A stretch of 58,822 nt of DNA. Source: Candidatus Omnitrophota bacterium. Its GTDB lineage: Bacteria; Omnitrophota; Gorgyraeia; Duberdicusellales; 4484-171. This document shows positions 49,551 through 58,395 of this stretch, piece by piece. The notes beneath the pieces are model-generated. The model was not told the origin of the DNA. It saw only the letters and a program-made list of their open reading frames with translations, and did no database searches. Position 1 is the first letter of the stretch, and each line of letters begins with the position of its first letter. Location: the NCBI GenBank assembly GCA_018818105.1, contig JAHISK010000130.1, positions 1 through 58,822 of the forward strand, in the 5' to 3' direction. The position numbers were made by a program, and so were the translations under genes.

Positions 49551-50388
49551 AAAGTTTATTTTTTACGCATATCGCTTTCATGCTATTATTTACCTGCTCC
49601 AACATTACTTTATATGATGACTCCGCCCCGCTGACCCAAAGCGCGGAATTAACAATAATGCCTCTTTTTAACATTACATCCAGCTCATCCCATTGCTCAG
49701 CCGGCTCGCCAAAAGTAATTATTTCACAGGGAGAATTTTTAAAATTCATCATTTCAAATGAAAACTCGCCGAATATTTTAGTTATATCTACGTCAACAAG
49801 TATAATATTGGCGATAAAATCACCGTCAAATATTTTCTCTTTAATATCGATACTGCTTATTTGATACAGTCCTTTACAATAATCAAAATTCAAGAAATAA
49901 CCCAACAGCAATTCGCGAATCGCCGGCCGGGGTTCAATAAGAAGAATATCCGCTTTAGGAATAATATCCTCGGCGAAAACCACAGCGTCATCGGTTAAAT
50001 TCCCGCTGACGCCGGGAATACGGCTTGAATGGTCAAATAAAAGATTTTCAATCTTAGCCTTAACAGCTTCAATTAATATCGGTTTGGAAAAATACGCTTC
50101 ACAGCCAACCTTCATAATTTTCTGTTTATACTCACTTCCGTATCCGGTAATTACGATTACTTTTATCAGGGGATAGTCACGGCGAAAAGTCTTTAAAACT
50201 TCCAAACCGTTCATCCCTAAAAGCCGCATATCCAACAGCACAAGATTGATGCTTTCTTTTTCGATAATCCGTAAAGCGCTTCCGCTGTCAAATGATTTAA
50301 ACACCTCATAACCTTTAAGGCGCAACATTCCCGCTAAAAAATCCACAGTTATTTTTTCATCATCAACGATTAATATCTTCTGAACCAC
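49534..50388 (-). CDS. Response regulator with receiver and degenerate second receiver domain
   Basis: The protein has about 284 aa from a GTG at 50388. An alternative GTG lies 6 nt further upstream, and both are near an AAGGGGG Shine-Dalgarno. Domain 1 (1-~120) is a full receiver: ILIVDDEK, VLLDMRLLGMNG with phospho-Asp, VIVITGYG (Thr), YFSKPI (Lys). Domain 2 (~148-270) repeats the pattern degenerately (ADILLIEPRPAIRELLLGYFL, NIILVDVDI, CEIITFG) and lacks an obvious Lys site. No DNA-binding output. The DHp-like mini protein overlaps its 3' end. Confidence 0.85.
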   Translation of the reverse strand: MVQKILIVDDEKITVDFLAGMLRLKGYEVFKSFDSGSALRIIEKESINLVLLDMRLLGMNGLEVLKTFRRDYPLIKVIVITGYGSEYKQKIMKVGCEAYFSKPILIEAVKAKIENLLFDHSSRIPGVSGNLTDDAVVFAEDIIPKADILLIEPRPAIRELLLGYFLNFDYCKGLYQISSIDIKEKIFDGDFIANIILVDVDITKIFGEFSFEMMNFKNSPCEIITFGEPAEQWDELDVMLKRGIIVNSALWVSGAESSYKVMLEQVNNSMKAICVKNKLYVRDT

Positions 50389-50400
50389 AACCACCCCCTT

Positions 50401-50579
50401 TTATAAATTCCAAATAACAATTTCCAAATCCCAAATAATTTTCAATTACCAAAATTCAAAACAATATAGAAAACATTTATGTTTTGGTCATTTTAAATTT
50501 GGAATTTGGCGCTTGAAATTTGTTATTTATTATTTTCATATGGTTCTTGTTATTTGTTATTTTCATACAAATTTTGATA
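50401..50579. repeat. Imperfect palindromic repeat (family P1)
   Basis: The left arm AAATTCCAAATAACAATTTCCAAAT pairs with the right arm TTGGAATTTGGCGCTTGAAATTTGTTATTT, with an extra TTATTTTCATATGG... right end. The last bases ATACAAATTTTGATATTA match the right terminus of the full element at 58396-58614. Confidence 0.78.
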
Positions 50580-52238
50580 TTAGATTTCCTGGGTAACCCG
50601 AAAAATTTCCGACAAACTGGTTATTCCCTTAATCAGTTTATCCATACCGTCTTGGCGTAAAAGGGTTGCCCCCTCACTCACAATATATTCTCTAATTTCT
50701 CTGGAGGAACCTTTTTTATCAATTAGTTTTTTTACGCCGTCGTCGGGAATAAGAATTTCAAAAATACCCACGCGCCCAGAATAGCCGGTATCGCGGCATT
50801 GACGGCAACCAGTCTGACGGTAAAATTTGTAAGAAGCTTTCTTTTCTATTTTTAATTCATCCAGCACTTCCTTATCAGGCTTATACTGCTCCTTGCACTG
50901 CGCGCATAAAACTCTTACCAGGCGCTGAGCAACTATACAGATTACCGATGATGAAACCAAAAAAGGCTCTATCCCCATATCTACCAGACGGGTAATGCCT
51001 GAAGCAGCATCATTAGTATGCAATGTGGAAAAAACTAAATGTCCCGTTAGCGCGGCATGAATAGCAATTTCGGCAGTCTCGCGATCGCGAATCTCTCCAA
51101 TCATAATTACATCCGGATCCTGGCGCACAATAGAACGCAGTCCCGAAGCAAAAGTAAGCCCTGCCTTAACATTCACCTGAGACTGACGCGCCCGTTTAAT
51201 CTCATACTCTATAGGATCCTCCATTGTGATAACATTTTTCTCAACGGCATTAATTTTATTAAGAGCGGCATAAAGAGTAGTCGATTTACCGGAACCAGTC
51301 GGCCCGGTCACCAAAATGATTCCATGCGGTTTATGAATAATCTGCTCAAATACCGGCAAATCTCCATCGGATAAACCTAAATCTTCCAAACAAAAAAGGA
51401 GCCGCGTTTTATCGAGAATCCTTATAACTAAATTCTCTCCGTACATAGTAGGAAACGTTGAGATTCTTAAATCCACGTTTTTACCATCTATATGCGTTTG
51501 AATTCTACCGTCCTGAGGCAGGCGTTTTTCCGCGATATCCATACTTGCCATAATTTTTATACGCGAAATTATTGCCGCTTCATACTTTTTAGGAAGCCGC
51601 GGCATATCATGCAAAATGCCGTCTATCCGCAACCGGCAGTAAAAATGCGGTCCTTGCGGCTCCAAATGGATGTCGCTCGCTCTCATCTCCACCGCCGTAG
51701 AAATCAGATTATCAACAATGCTGACTACCGGCGCCAAACTGGCCACCCGCGCGGAATCCAAGCCGGTTATCTCTATGTCTTCTATCTCTGAAAGAATCGG
51801 CATAAACTCTGTCTTGCGATACTCTTCTTCGATACGCTTACTTATCCGCGAAGGAACGGCAAAAACAGGCCGAATCCGCTGATTTATTAATTTCTGGATT
51901 TCATCAATCGTGCCGAGGTCTAAAGGATTAAACATTGCTACTGTAAGTACATCCCCTCTTTTAAAAAGCGGCAAAACCTGATATTTTACGGCTAAATCAA
52001 AAGGCAAAGATTTAATAATCTGAGGTTCTAAGTTATAGTTTTCTAAATCCACATAGGCAAATCCCAGTTGTTCGCTTAAACTTTGCGCCACCTGCTCCTC
52101 AGAAGCGAATCCTTTTCTAACTAAAATCTCGCCTAAAAACTCGCCGGTTTCATGATGCTGCTTCAAAGCCTCATTTAACTGACTGCTGGTGATTAACTTT
52201 TTATTAACTAATAATTCGCCTAACCGCATTTCCGCCAT
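50580..52238 (-). CDS. pilB: Type II secretion / type IV pilus assembly ATPase (GspE/PilB)
   Basis: The protein has 552 aa from the ATG at 52238, which has GAGGTG upstream; an earlier start at 52250 overlaps the Shine-Dalgarno. It has an N-terminal GspE_N domain (RLGELLVNKKLITSSQLNEALKQH), a second N-terminal part, then the ATPase: Walker A GPTGSGKS (~312-319), Asp box ITMEDPIEY, Walker B region DPDVIMIGEIRDRETA, His box LVFSTLHTNDA. A zinc motif CAQCKEQ...CRQCRDTGYSGR follows. It powers pilin assembly at the inner membrane. The prepilin peptidase is encoded 29 kb away. Confidence 0.95.
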   Translation of the reverse strand: MAEMRLGELLVNKKLITSSQLNEALKQHHETGEFLGEILVRKGFASEEQVAQSLSEQLGFAYVDLENYNLEPQIIKSLPFDLAVKYQVLPLFKRGDVLTVAMFNPLDLGTIDEIQKLINQRIRPVFAVPSRISKRIEEEYRKTEFMPILSEIEDIEITGLDSARVASLAPVVSIVDNLISTAVEMRASDIHLEPQGPHFYCRLRIDGILHDMPRLPKKYEAAIISRIKIMASMDIAEKRLPQDGRIQTHIDGKNVDLRISTFPTMYGENLVIRILDKTRLLFCLEDLGLSDGDLPVFEQIIHKPHGIILVTGPTGSGKSTTLYAALNKINAVEKNVITMEDPIEYEIKRARQSQVNVKAGLTFASGLRSIVRQDPDVIMIGEIRDRETAEIAIHAALTGHLVFSTLHTNDAASGITRLVDMGIEPFLVSSSVICIVAQRLVRVLCAQCKEQYKPDKEVLDELKIEKKASYKFYRQTGCRQCRDTGYSGRVGIFEILIPDDGVKKLIDKKGSSREIREYIVSEGATLLRQDGMDKLIKGITSLSEIFRVTQEI

Positions 52239-52261
52239 TTTACACCTCATACTATTTTTGA

Positions 52262-52714
52262 TTCTGTCAGAAATTTAATCACCAATAACCAAGATACAAG
52301 ATACAAGATACAAACAAATTCCAAATTACAAGCACCAAATTACAAATAAATCTCAATACTCAATGATCAAAATTCCAAACAATACCAAAATACTGATAAA
52401 AGATACAAGTTACAAACAAACCCCATAAAAATATCAAAAATTAAAACGTAAATATCAAAACGACATATTAAAATGTAAATTTACGTCCGCCTTTTACTAC
52501 TCTCTTAACTTTGATTTTTTCATTGTCACTTCGCATTTTAATATTTAATCTTTAATTTTATTTTCTTCCTTAATTAAAACCAAAAATTCGTTTGGTGATT
52601 GTATCTTGTTCATTGGACTTTGTTTGTATCTTGTTTCTTGATGTTTGGTTATTTCTTTTTGATTGGTCATTATTTGATTATTGTTTCTTGTTTCTTGTTT
52701 CTTGAATCTTTTAA
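52262..52714. repeat. Compound palindrome: P2 element nested between P1-type arms
   Basis: The outer left arm (ACCAAGATACAAGATACAAGATAC...CAAATTACAAGCACCAAATTAC) pairs with outer right arm words (GTATCTTGTTTCTTG...TTTGATTATTGTTTCTTG). The P2 sequence also found at 26755-26925 lies inside at about 52430-52560. No gene; a 64-codon minus-strand frame here is low-complexity. Confidence 0.78.
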
Positions 52715-55045
52715 TTATCTTCTTTTCAATTCTCTCCACATTAAAGCGTTTATCCCCGTTTTACCCTTCCTGCCAAAAATAATCGTGCCCTTTTTAACGT
52801 TTATTTCAAACGGCGAAGAAGGCACTATTGTAACAGTTTCCGCCTCAGTATTAAACACGGTAATAACAGCTCTGCCCTCAGTCAACGTTATTAAGCCCTG
52901 CTGTAAAGAAACGCTATTGTTTTCTATATCTTCAACGAATTTGACATTAATTTCTAATCCGTCTTCGGAAGTAATAACGTTGCCAAACTCATCCACAATC
53001 TGAATTATAACTTCCCCGCTTCCAATAGGCGAAACAGTATCAATTACCTGAATATACGCTTCTTTAACTATAATATCCAGCGATTCCGCCGTTAATGACT
53101 CTTCGGCTTTAACCCCTACCGTGTATTTCCCCGCCTGAACAGGATTAGCCAAAAACTTATGACTACCGGCATCCTCATCGGTAAAAGTATATTCCCGCGT
53201 CAGTTCTAACCCGAATATAGCGCTTAATTCCACCGTTCCCGGATAATTAACAACAGGATTTCTCAAATAATCTTCTATCGTAACAATAATACCTACAGGC
53301 TCGCCGATATAAAAGAATTCACGGCCACCGGCCGGATGCTCCACGCTGACCGACACTCCTTGAGGTAAAAAATCAATTTCACCGCTAATTCCCTGCTTTG
53401 TAGAATCGTTTGAATCTTCCCCTCTTATTTTTATAGTACCGTAAAGATTAAAACTGACATTCACATCGGCAAAGCCGCTTTCAAATTCGCCGCCGGAAAC
53501 CACGGCGGGAGATAATATACCCACGGCAGCGCTTTGAGGAGAAACAGCCATAACGTACAAATTAACATCGCTGTTATAATTGGGCGTGACTACTCCATAA
53601 ACATTCTTCGCGCTAATAGAAAAAGAAAAAAGATCAGATATAATCTGCGAACTCTCTGTAGTTAAGTTAAAACCTGCCGGTAAAAATAGAATTCGCGGGC
53701 TAGTTCCGGTTTTAGAAGATTGGAGACTGTCTTCTACGGTAATCGTAATAGACCCGCAATCAGGATACGAAACGGATAGAGTTATTCTTCCTTTACTAAA
53801 TCCCAAAACATTATCAGGCAAAACCTTATATCCTCCGCTGGAAGGCGAAACATAATTAGTTTTAATAACCACGCTTCCCGAATAAAGCTCGTTAATACCT
53901 CCTTCTTCATCTTTAGCGGTAATATCAATAGCAAAATTCTGCCCGGCAATTTGCCGTAAAGACGCGGGTTCAACGTCAAAATAAGAAACTTGAGTAACAA
54001 TCTCCTGCTGTTGAGACGCGGTGATAATTCCCTGGTCAGGATATTCCGACACAGTAATAACAGGTTTGCCGGCGAGGGTATCTTTATAATAAAAAGCCGC
54101 CTGCTGACTGTCTTGGGAAATAACTATTTGTTCCACGTCTACCCAGAGATCACGGTTAAGGGAAAATTTTCCTTTTTCCGAGGTAGATTTTAGCTCCAGC
54201 GTTATATCAAAAACCGCTGTTTGCGGTTCTGAAAGAGAATTTTGAAGCTGCGCCGTAATCGGCCAGGATATTTGGTTAATCATCAGTTTTTGAGGAGACG
54301 AAATTACCGATATACGGTCAATATAACTAATGAAAAGATTATCGATATAAACGTCATCCGCCAAAGAGGAGCTGTAAGAACCGTAAAACTTCAAATCGCT
54401 CAATGAATTTATAGAACTGTCAATAAACTTCAGAGAAGTCTTAACAGGAAGAAACTGCGCGTCAGGAACTAACGTGTTAGTGAAATAAAAATCGTAGGTG
54501 TGAGTTTTAAAATCTAGTTTCATTGCCGCGTCATACCACTGACCGATAGAATAGGTTTTACCTGTATCCACCCATGACGTCTCGTCGCTAACTAAGATTT
54601 TTCCATCGTAAGCAAAACATACCGCGGCAATGCCTGAAGCGGGAACATTAGGATTTTGCGCTGAATTCGCCGGCCGAGCGGAAAAACGAATCCAGGTAGG
54701 CGTAAGTCCACCGTAAGAAGTAGAACGAGCGGCATTAACAACAGTAGAACTGCCTATAAGTTTTAGAGCTTGTCCCAAACCGCTGACAGTCACGCCTGAC
54801 TCAGTAATACCTCCCCCTTGCGAAACTGTCCAATACTCTATATCATTAATCGACGCTCCATCGGTAAAATCGTCAAAATTTTCAAAGTAACTATCCAACA
54901 CTGCCGCCTCCGCCGGCGCGCTAATACCAATCGCTGTCACAAAACATCCAAATATCAATAAAGACGCTGCCGCGTAATAGCGCCAGCGCCTGATTTCAAC
55001 GATTAAGGAATGAAGACAGCGATAAAAACTTATTTGCCTTAACAC
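52715..55045 (-). CDS. Large secreted protein with Ig-like repeats
   Basis: The protein has 776 aa from a GTG at 55045 (AAAGG Shine-Dalgarno 7 nt away). The signal peptide YAAASLLIFGCFVTAIGISAPAEA ends near residue 47. Residues ~50-260 look like a concanavalin-like or LamG-like sandwich (FENFDDFTDGASINDIEYWTVSQG, GQWYDAAMKLDFKTHTYDFYF). Then about five Ig-like/invasin-type modules follow (e.g. VSYFDVEPASLRQIAGQNFAIDITAKDEEGG, GFNLTTESSQIISDLFSFSISAKN, FYIGEPVGIIVTIEDYLRNPVVNYPG). It is a probable surface or adhesion protein. The first ~30 codons lie inside a CTGATTACA-family repeat. Confidence 0.8.
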   Translation of the reverse strand: MLRQISFYRCLHSLIVEIRRWRYYAAASLLIFGCFVTAIGISAPAEAAVLDSYFENFDDFTDGASINDIEYWTVSQGGGITESGVTVSGLGQALKLIGSSTVVNAARSTSYGGLTPTWIRFSARPANSAQNPNVPASGIAAVCFAYDGKILVSDETSWVDTGKTYSIGQWYDAAMKLDFKTHTYDFYFTNTLVPDAQFLPVKTSLKFIDSSINSLSDLKFYGSYSSSLADDVYIDNLFISYIDRISVISSPQKLMINQISWPITAQLQNSLSEPQTAVFDITLELKSTSEKGKFSLNRDLWVDVEQIVISQDSQQAAFYYKDTLAGKPVITVSEYPDQGIITASQQQEIVTQVSYFDVEPASLRQIAGQNFAIDITAKDEEGGINELYSGSVVIKTNYVSPSSGGYKVLPDNVLGFSKGRITLSVSYPDCGSITITVEDSLQSSKTGTSPRILFLPAGFNLTTESSQIISDLFSFSISAKNVYGVVTPNYNSDVNLYVMAVSPQSAAVGILSPAVVSGGEFESGFADVNVSFNLYGTIKIRGEDSNDSTKQGISGEIDFLPQGVSVSVEHPAGGREFFYIGEPVGIIVTIEDYLRNPVVNYPGTVELSAIFGLELTREYTFTDEDAGSHKFLANPVQAGKYTVGVKAEESLTAESLDIIVKEAYIQVIDTVSPIGSGEVIIQIVDEFGNVITSEDGLEINVKFVEDIENNSVSLQQGLITLTEGRAVITVFNTEAETVTIVPSSPFEINVKKGTIIFGRKGKTGINALMWRELKRR
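54962..55035. repeat. CTGATTACA-family repeat copy inside a gene 5' end
   Basis: GACGCTGCCGCGTAATAGCGCCAGCGCCTGATTTCAACGATTAAGGAATGAAGACAGCGATAAAAAC matches 40038-40105 with few changes. On the minus strand it codes for part of the signal region of the 52715-55045 protein (RRWRYYAAASLL). Confidence 0.8.
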
Positions 55046-55538
55046 AAAAAAACCTTTTAATCAAAATTTACATTTAGTATTACTATTGTCTCTTTCTTAC
55101 AAAGGTTGAATAAAGAAATAACAAAAATAGTTCTTTTATTTCGCGTATGAATCCTAAAACCGTATTGGCAATTAAAAAGCGTAATAATCAAAGCAAAAGA
55201 TATAATTGTTAGATTGATAAAGAACTTTTCGTCATCTCTTTACAACGCGAAGGGTTATACATGTTATCGCGACTTATTTAAGAAAAAACCTTACTATTTG
55301 TGTAGCTGTCCCCCAAATTACAAAATATTTTCTAAAACTTTTAAATATCTACTCATTCAAAATTTCCTCCCTCCTGGCTTGGATTTTATCATAGCCACAG
55401 ACAAAAATCAACACCAGAATTCAGTATTGTAGGGACGAAACTGTATTTTCGCCCGTAATCGTATTATTATTGTATATTTTATTTTGATTATTTTTTTGGT
55501 ATTTCTTAAATCCCGGCATGATAAAACCCCTTTCGCGC
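55046..55538. other. Accessory gap with two repeat fragments
   Basis: Holds the MITE-like copy at 55112-55290 and a GTAGGGACG...CGCCCGTAAT arm pair at 55429-55459. No gene is convincing. Confidence 0.6.
55112..55290. repeat. Second copy of the 47.3 kb MITE-like element
   Basis: AAAGAAATAACAAAAATAGTTCTTTT...CGCGTATGAATCCTAAAACCGTATTGG at the left matches the inner end of the 47.3 kb element read in reverse. Its right inverted repeat is near 55225-55243, and homology continues to about 55290. The interior is shorter: it lacks the AGCCGAT hairpin and CCATCCGGACAT part. Confidence 0.78.
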
Positions 55539-55676
55539 CTACGAAATATAGTCAACAATTTTTGTTTCCGCCTTCGCGAAAGACCCAAAAAGAAAAACCA
55601 CACACTTCTCACGGGGCAAATGTTCGAATACTATTCCTAATATCTCTTTTTTTAGATTCGTTATAATCATTTCCAT
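55539..55676 (-). pseudogene. Fragment of an MNT-type nucleotidyltransferase
   Basis: A 45-codon frame reads MEMIITNLKKEILGIVFEHLPREKCVVFLFGSFAKAETK then ends. The VVFLFGSFAKAE segment corresponds to the GSxAxG nucleotide-binding motif of minimal nucleotidyltransferases, which pair with HEPN toxins. The downstream catalytic Asp pair (usually SDxDx) is missing, and no HEPN partner is present. It is judged a remnant. Confidence 0.6.
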
Positions 55677-55863
55677 TGTCACAGAATAACATCCCGTTCG
55701 CGTCTTTGATGTTATCAACCGCTACCTGCATGTAGTCAAGTCGAGACTTAACCCCCTTTATAAAAATGTTGTGATTACAGACTTGACCCCTTTTTTTATA
55801 ACCTAATCTCCCACTTGCCGCCTTTATCGCTTTTTTACCTGAAACTACGGGGAGTCTGCTCAT
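55609..55863 (-). pseudogene. Broken HicA toxin gene
   Basis: Only the first ~26 residues (MSRLPVVSGKKAIKAASGRLGYKKRG) match HicA. The sequence then runs into a REP-like inverted repeat (GGGGTCAAGTC...GACTTGAC at 55735-55787), and the catalytic GSH motif is absent. It overlaps the hicB gene at 55860 by 4 nt (ATGA), so this was a hicBA pair. The antitoxin is intact; the toxin is dead. Confidence 0.78.
55735..55787. repeat. REP-like inverted repeat inside broken hicA
   Basis: GTCAAGTC (55735-55742) and GACTTGAC (55780-55787) are perfect 8-bp inverted partners within AAGGGGTCAAGTCTG...AGTCTCGACTTGACT. It appears to have disrupted the hicA frame. Confidence 0.7.
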
Positions 55864-56078
55864 ACATGAACCTCAACTAACGTTTCTTTTATCCCTTTAT
55901 GGCTAAAAATCGGCAGTCCATCTTCAGCTAATAGCCTTATATGGAGTTTAATCGCTTTTTTGATATTTTGCGGCGCGTCTTGCTGTGTTGCCCCTTGCGA
56001 AATGCACCCAGGCAATGAAGGACATGTAGCAATCCATACTCCATCTTCGTCCTTTTCCAATCTTATCCTTATTTCCAT
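55860..56078 (-). CDS. hicB: HicB-family antitoxin (with broken hicA)
   Basis: The protein has 72 aa from the ATG at 56078 (GGAGGTG 8 nt upstream; an earlier GTG is rejected). It has the HicB sequence ATCPSLPGCISQGATQQDAPQNIKKAIKLHIRLL. Its toxin partner is disrupted. It could still neutralise another HicA or be a residual gene. Second of three HicB genes in this window. Confidence 0.9.
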   Translation of the reverse strand: MEIRIRLEKDEDGVWIATCPSLPGCISQGATQQDAPQNIKKAIKLHIRLLAEDGLPIFSHKGIKETLVEVHV

Positions 56079-56220
56079 TATTTTCACCTCCGATTAAATT
56101 ATACCACAACGCGAATAAAAAGCCTCGAATATTTGTGATATCGAGGGTGTGGTAAAAATTCGAGATATGGATGCCGACATTGCCACTGTTGAATTATTTT
56201 CTAAAAAAACAGTTCCGCCA

Positions 56221-56442
56221 TTAAAACGCGTTAAATTCTTCAACGCTAAGCTCAGCTTGTTTCAATAGTTTTTTAAGAATCCCTACACCTAATTCTTTAT
56301 GCTGGGGAACCGATAGCGTATACCGATATCCAATTTTCACAAGCATAACATGAGAACCGGATTGCCGGGCGATTGTCCATCCCGCGCGTTTGAATTTTTT
56401 TACTGCGTCAAATCCTGAACACAACTTAAGATGCCGGCTCAT
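56221..56442 (-). CDS. hicA: HicA-family mRNA interferase toxin
   Basis: The protein has 73 aa and is intact. KLCSGFDAVKKFKRAGWTIARQSGSHVMLVKIG carries the catalytic GSH (His ~31), and YRYTLSVPQHKELGVGILKKLLKQAEL is the typical C-terminal part. It overlaps hicB by 4 nt. Order hicB-hicA, opposite to the pair at 1.2-1.7 kb. Confidence 0.93.
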   Translation of the reverse strand: MSRHLKLCSGFDAVKKFKRAGWTIARQSGSHVMLVKIGYRYTLSVPQHKELGVGILKKLLKQAELSVEEFNAF

Positions 56443-56639
56443 ACTGAAACTTCCACTATTTGCGCCCGGCGATGCTTAACCTTGTCATTCATAACCGCTA
56501 TCCAACCCGCAATGGCTTCTTTGATGTTGGCTTTGGCTTCGGCTAAAGTTCTCCCCTGACTCACACAGCCAGGAAAAATCGGTACTTCAGCAACGTAATA
56601 ACCTGTTTCATCTTGCTCAATTATAACTTCTAACTTCAT
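56439..56639 (-). CDS. hicB: HicB-family antitoxin
   Basis: The protein has 66 aa from the ATG at 56639, which has GGAGGTG 9 nt upstream. A start at 56654 lies on the Shine-Dalgarno. LEVIIEQDETGYYVAEVPIFPGCVSQGRTLAEAKANIKEAIAGWI matches HicB. It overlaps hicA by 4 nt. Confidence 0.92.
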   Translation of the reverse strand: MKLEVIIEQDETGYYVAEVPIFPGCVSQGRTLAEAKANIKEAIAGWIAVMNDKVKHRRAQIVEVSV

Positions 56640-56882
56640 ACATTTCACCTCCACACAAATTATATCACAATTTGAATTTATATAAAACGTCTCAAATTTT
56701 AAATTTTCCCTACCGCCATCCCCGCAGTGGCGGCAGGTTTCATTTAGGGCGCGAGATATCGCGCCCGTTTATTTATTATCAAAATACCGTGAAGCTGAAG
56801 GGCCCAAATTCCTAGCGCAATTTTGATTTTCTGAACGCAGTCTATTCATAAAAGAAATTCTTTTTTTCACCTTTTTCACTTT

Positions 56883-58199
56883 TTAAAAGTAAGAAGCTAA
56901 ATACAATGGGTAGCTTCGGACTTTATTAACCGAATCAATGAAAAGATTATTCGCGCTAAAAATTGTTCTGTACTTAGAATTATACCTCTGAGCAAAAACT
57001 TTTAGGCTCTTTGCCTGAGTTACCCAGCCTGATTTAATTTCAATAGGCAAAACATCCCCATTAATTTCTCTTAAAAATTCTACCTCCGCGGATCCTTTTT
57101 TCCAGCAATATAGCTCCTTTACTCCCGAAAAAAGGAATTCCTGAGCCGCAAAGTTTTCCGCGAAGTATCCTTTGTAGGTACCATAGTCATACTCCATAAT
57201 AGACTTTGGAGGCAAGTCGCTTAAAGCCCCTAATAGCCCTGTATCAAAAACATATAGTTTAAAACTGTTTTCCGCGATATGCGCGGAAAAAGGAAGCTGT
57301 CCGCTATTGACAATATGCGCTTTTATAATAAGTCCAGATGAAACTAACCAATCAATGCTCCCGGATAACCTTGAATATCTTCTAACTCCAGGAATAATTC
57401 CTTTAAATTTAAACTTCCCGGCAGAGCCATCTTGTTCCCTTGCCAATCGCGCGGGAATATTACGCCATAATCTTTCAATATGCATAGCATTCTGCTTACC
57501 TGAATGTTTTGCTATATCAGCGATATAAGTTGACAATAAATTATCCTGTTTTTCTCTCACTTTTTGCAGAGCGATAAATAAATCATCTTTGTATTCCCCA
57601 AAAGTTTTAACAATTTCCGGAAGACCTCCTGTTACAAAGTATATTTTTAATTGTTCCCAAAGATGACTGTGAACAATATCAGGGATAGCATCGATTTTCT
57701 TACGGCCTTGAAGGAATTCAAATGATTTCCTATCCCCTGTCCCTGCTAAAAACTCTTCAAACGACATAGGAAACATATTTAAAAATTCAACCTTCCCAAC
57801 AGGAAAAGATTCATCTGACAACTGAATTCCCAATAGCGAGCCAGCCGCGCAAATAGCTAATTCAGGTAATTCTTCCTGAAAATATTTTAGGCTTGTTAAT
57901 GCCCTGGGAGCATTCTGAATTTCGTCAAAAATAACAAGGTCTTTTTCTTTATCAATGGAAGCATCAAGATAAAAACTTAAATCCCTAAGTATGTTTTGAG
58001 GAATAAGATCTCCTTCAAAAATTTTAGCTACTTGTTTATATTTCTCAAAATTTAAATAATGTGCTTGAGAAAAACATTCTTTGCCAAAAGCCTGGAGAAT
58101 GTAAGTTTTCCCAACCTGACGCGCCCCTTTAAGAATAAGAGGCTTTCGGTCTTTTTTATTCTTCCACTCTATTAACTTACTCCAAATATCTCTTTTCAT
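56883..58199 (-). CDS. AAA-type ATPase with DUF4143-like C-terminus
   Basis: The protein has 438 aa from the ATG at 58199; a TTG 6 nt upstream is less likely. P-loop GARQVGKTYILQAFG (~26-40), Walker B LVIFDEIQNAPRAL, CAAGSLLGI, then the DUF4143 segment (GVRRYSRLSGSIDWLVSSGLIIKAHIV; YVFDTGLLGAL) and EVEFLREINGDVLPIEIKSG, a PD-(D/E)xK-like core. It is only distantly related to the ATPase at 35.7 kb. Function unknown; such genes are common in accessory regions next to toxin-antitoxin pairs, as here. Confidence 0.85.
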   Translation of the reverse strand: MKRDIWSKLIEWKNKKDRKPLILKGARQVGKTYILQAFGKECFSQAHYLNFEKYKQVAKIFEGDLIPQNILRDLSFYLDASIDKEKDLVIFDEIQNAPRALTSLKYFQEELPELAICAAGSLLGIQLSDESFPVGKVEFLNMFPMSFEEFLAGTGDRKSFEFLQGRKKIDAIPDIVHSHLWEQLKIYFVTGGLPEIVKTFGEYKDDLFIALQKVREKQDNLLSTYIADIAKHSGKQNAMHIERLWRNIPARLAREQDGSAGKFKFKGIIPGVRRYSRLSGSIDWLVSSGLIIKAHIVNSGQLPFSAHIAENSFKLYVFDTGLLGALSDLPPKSIMEYDYGTYKGYFAENFAAQEFLFSGVKELYCWKKGSAEVEFLREINGDVLPIEIKSGWVTQAKSLKVFAQRYNSKYRTIFSANNLFIDSVNKVRSYPLYLASYF

Positions 58200-58395
58200 A
58201 ATCAAATTATGCCATATTTATACACTTTTCGCAAGGACTTTATGTAATTATTGGGCACTTTTTAGCATGTCTTTTCCCAAAAATCTTTAAAGCCACACAC
58301 ATTCAACGGTTTTTGTCTTTGTATTTTGTCGAAACCATTTGGTCACGGCTGATTTGAACGATCCTATAATTATTGGGCACCTCTGAGTAGCGTCC
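58200..58395. other. Gap left of the P1 element
   Basis: ATTATTGGGCAC occurs twice (58247 and 58369) about 120 nt apart as a direct repeat. No gene is seen. Confidence 0.5.

Noticed and set aside
52545..52739. 64-codon minus-strand frame in the compound palindrome
   Set aside because: Encodes low-complexity Asn/Gln/Lys sequence from the repeat words only.
55421..55612. 63-codon minus-strand frame left of the MNT fragment
   Set aside because: Overlaps the MNT fragment in another frame and is low-complexity. The MNT motif frame is better supported.
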